DNA of 6,453 bases from Paenibacillus sp. UBA6285 (GTDB taxonomy: Bacteria > Bacillota > Bacilli > Paenibacillales > Paenibacillaceae). Each line of letters begins with the position of its first letter. Position 1 is the first letter of the stretch. The DNA is taken from assembly GCA_002438345.1 (NCBI GenBank), contig DJUJ01000241.1, positions 4,293-10,745 of the forward strand. Direction: 5' to 3'. The notes beneath the pieces were generated by a model. That model worked only from the letters and a program-made list of their open reading frames with translations, made no database searches and was not told where the DNA came from. The position numbers were made by a program, and so were the translations under genes. Below, one piece after another: positions 5,588 through 6,453 of the stretch.

Positions 5588-6453
5588 ATGAAGCAAAATA
5601 ATCACCAGGAGTTCAATCTGGTAAAATTGACTTGGCCGATATTCCTGGAACTGTTCCTATTCATGCTCATGGGTAGTGTGGATACTTTTATGATTAGCTC
5701 CGTGTCGGACGATGCTGTATCGGGTGTCGGTGCAGCGAATCAGATCATTGCTATAGCAATTCTAGTCCTCAGTGTAATTGGTAACGGCGCGGCTATCGTG
5801 GTCTCCCAATACCTCGGTTCCAAAAAACCTCTGGAAGCCGCTCAAGTGACCGGCAATGCTATTACCCTAAACCTGATAGTAGGCATTATCCTAAGTGCGT
5901 TTTTGCTGATATTCGGCGGGACCCTACTGACTGCCCTGAATGTAAAAGGAGATCTTCTCGTTTATGCCAAATCCTATATGCATATTGTCGGGGGCGGTAT
6001 TTTTCTTCAAGCATTAATCAATGCTCTGGCGACCACTATCCGTACGCACGGCTTCACCAAACAGACGATGGTCGTATCCTTGCTCATGAACATCATTCAC
6101 GTGGTGGGTAACTACCTGCTCATCTATGGTCATTTTGGACTTCCAGCGTTAGGTGTGGAAGGTGCAGCTATCTCGACGGTAATCAGTCGTTTTATCTGCC
6201 TTATTATTTTCTTCTTGCTGCTCTACAGAGTGATGGAGGTACGGGTGAAGTTAACCTATTACATTCATCTTTCCAAAAAATATGTGCTGCAAATTCTCAA
6301 AATCGGCATCCCGTCCGCTTTTGAATCGATTATCTATCAATCCTGTCAGCTTGTATTCACACTGTATATCACCTATTTGGGCGCTGAAGCTATGGCTACT
6401 CGCCAATACGCACTCAACATTTCCAATTATATTTATTTATTCAGTGTAGCTGT
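5588..6453 (+). CDS. MATE-family efflux transporter, C-terminus cut off by window edge
   Basis: The frame is open for 288 codons to the window end; the family is usually about 450 residues, so roughly the first 60 percent is present. It is a cytoplasmic-membrane, Na+ or H+ coupled exporter of cationic or other drugs and metabolites. Visible MATE features are WPIFLELFLFMLMGSVDTFM at 16-35, GVGAANQI at 46-53, a conserved VVSQYLGSKK at 71-80, NIIHVVGNYLLIYG at 168-181 and GVEGAAISTVISR at 189-201. The start of the second half-domain is LKIGIPSAFESIIYQ at 237-251. About seven hydrophobic segments are evident. ATG at 5588 has AAGGTG four bases upstream. It follows the pepT terminator, so it has its own transcript, but I could not find a convincing promoter in 5471-5577. 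Substrate is unknown. Confidence 0.93.
   Translation, partial: MKQNNHQEFNLVKLTWPIFLELFLFMLMGSVDTFMISSVSDDAVSGVGAANQIIAIAILVLSVIGNGAAIVVSQYLGSKKPLEAAQVTGNAITLNLIVGIILSAFLLIFGGTLLTALNVKGDLLVYAKSYMHIVGGGIFLQALINALATTIRTHGFTKQTMVVSLLMNIIHVVGNYLLIYGHFGLPALGVEGAAISTVISRFICLIIFFLLLYRVMEVRVKLTYYIHLSKKYVLQILKIGIPSAFESIIYQSCQLVFTLYITYLGAEAMATRQYALNISNYIYLFSVA

Overview
The window looks like a chromosomal segment of a low-to-moderate GC Gram-positive of the order Bacillales. Paenibacillus is my best guess, but this is inference from gene types and not from a marker gene. The supporting observations are strong AGGAGG-type ribosome binding sites, TTG and GTG starts, sigma-A-type promoters, a class D sortase with an LPNTA-bearing substrate, and a peptidase T of Bacillus-like length. 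I see no rRNA, tRNA, CRISPR array, insertion sequence or phage gene.

Layout: (1) 1-661, minus strand: the N-terminal 220 codons of a LacI-family repressor, running off the left edge. (2) 662-917: a 256-bp divergent control region with a good sigma-A promoter and a cre/LacI-type operator on the repressor side, and an extended -10 promoter plus a perfect inverted repeat on the other side. (3) 918-1931, plus: a luciferase-like flavin-dependent monooxygenase starting with TTG and closed by a strong intrinsic terminator. (4) 1932-2406: a 475-bp gap whose right half contains a good sigma-A promoter (2176-2204) and a predicted leader of roughly 196 nt with several base-paired elements. (5) 2407-4063, plus: a two-gene surface module, made of a secreted TasA/camelysin-like protein with a Pro/Thr stalk and a C-terminal LPNTA sorting signal, followed after 34 bp by a class D sortase. 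(6) 4160-5392, plus: peptidase T (pepT), closed by an intrinsic terminator. (7) 5588-6453, plus: the N-terminal 288 codons of a MATE-family multidrug/Na+ antiporter, running off the right edge.

Working together: the clearest functional unit is the sortase and its probable substrate. The substrate would be exported by its signal peptide, held in the membrane by its C-terminal segment, cut between Thr and Ala of LPNTA, and joined to peptidoglycan. Its globular part resembles the biofilm-fibre protein TasA and camelysin, so a wall-anchored relative of a matrix protein is the most interesting reading. The other genes (monooxygenase, peptidase T, MATE transporter, LacI regulator) are ordinary housekeeping or accessory functions with no evident pathway link. 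pepT may be partly read through from the sortase gene, since I see no terminator between them.
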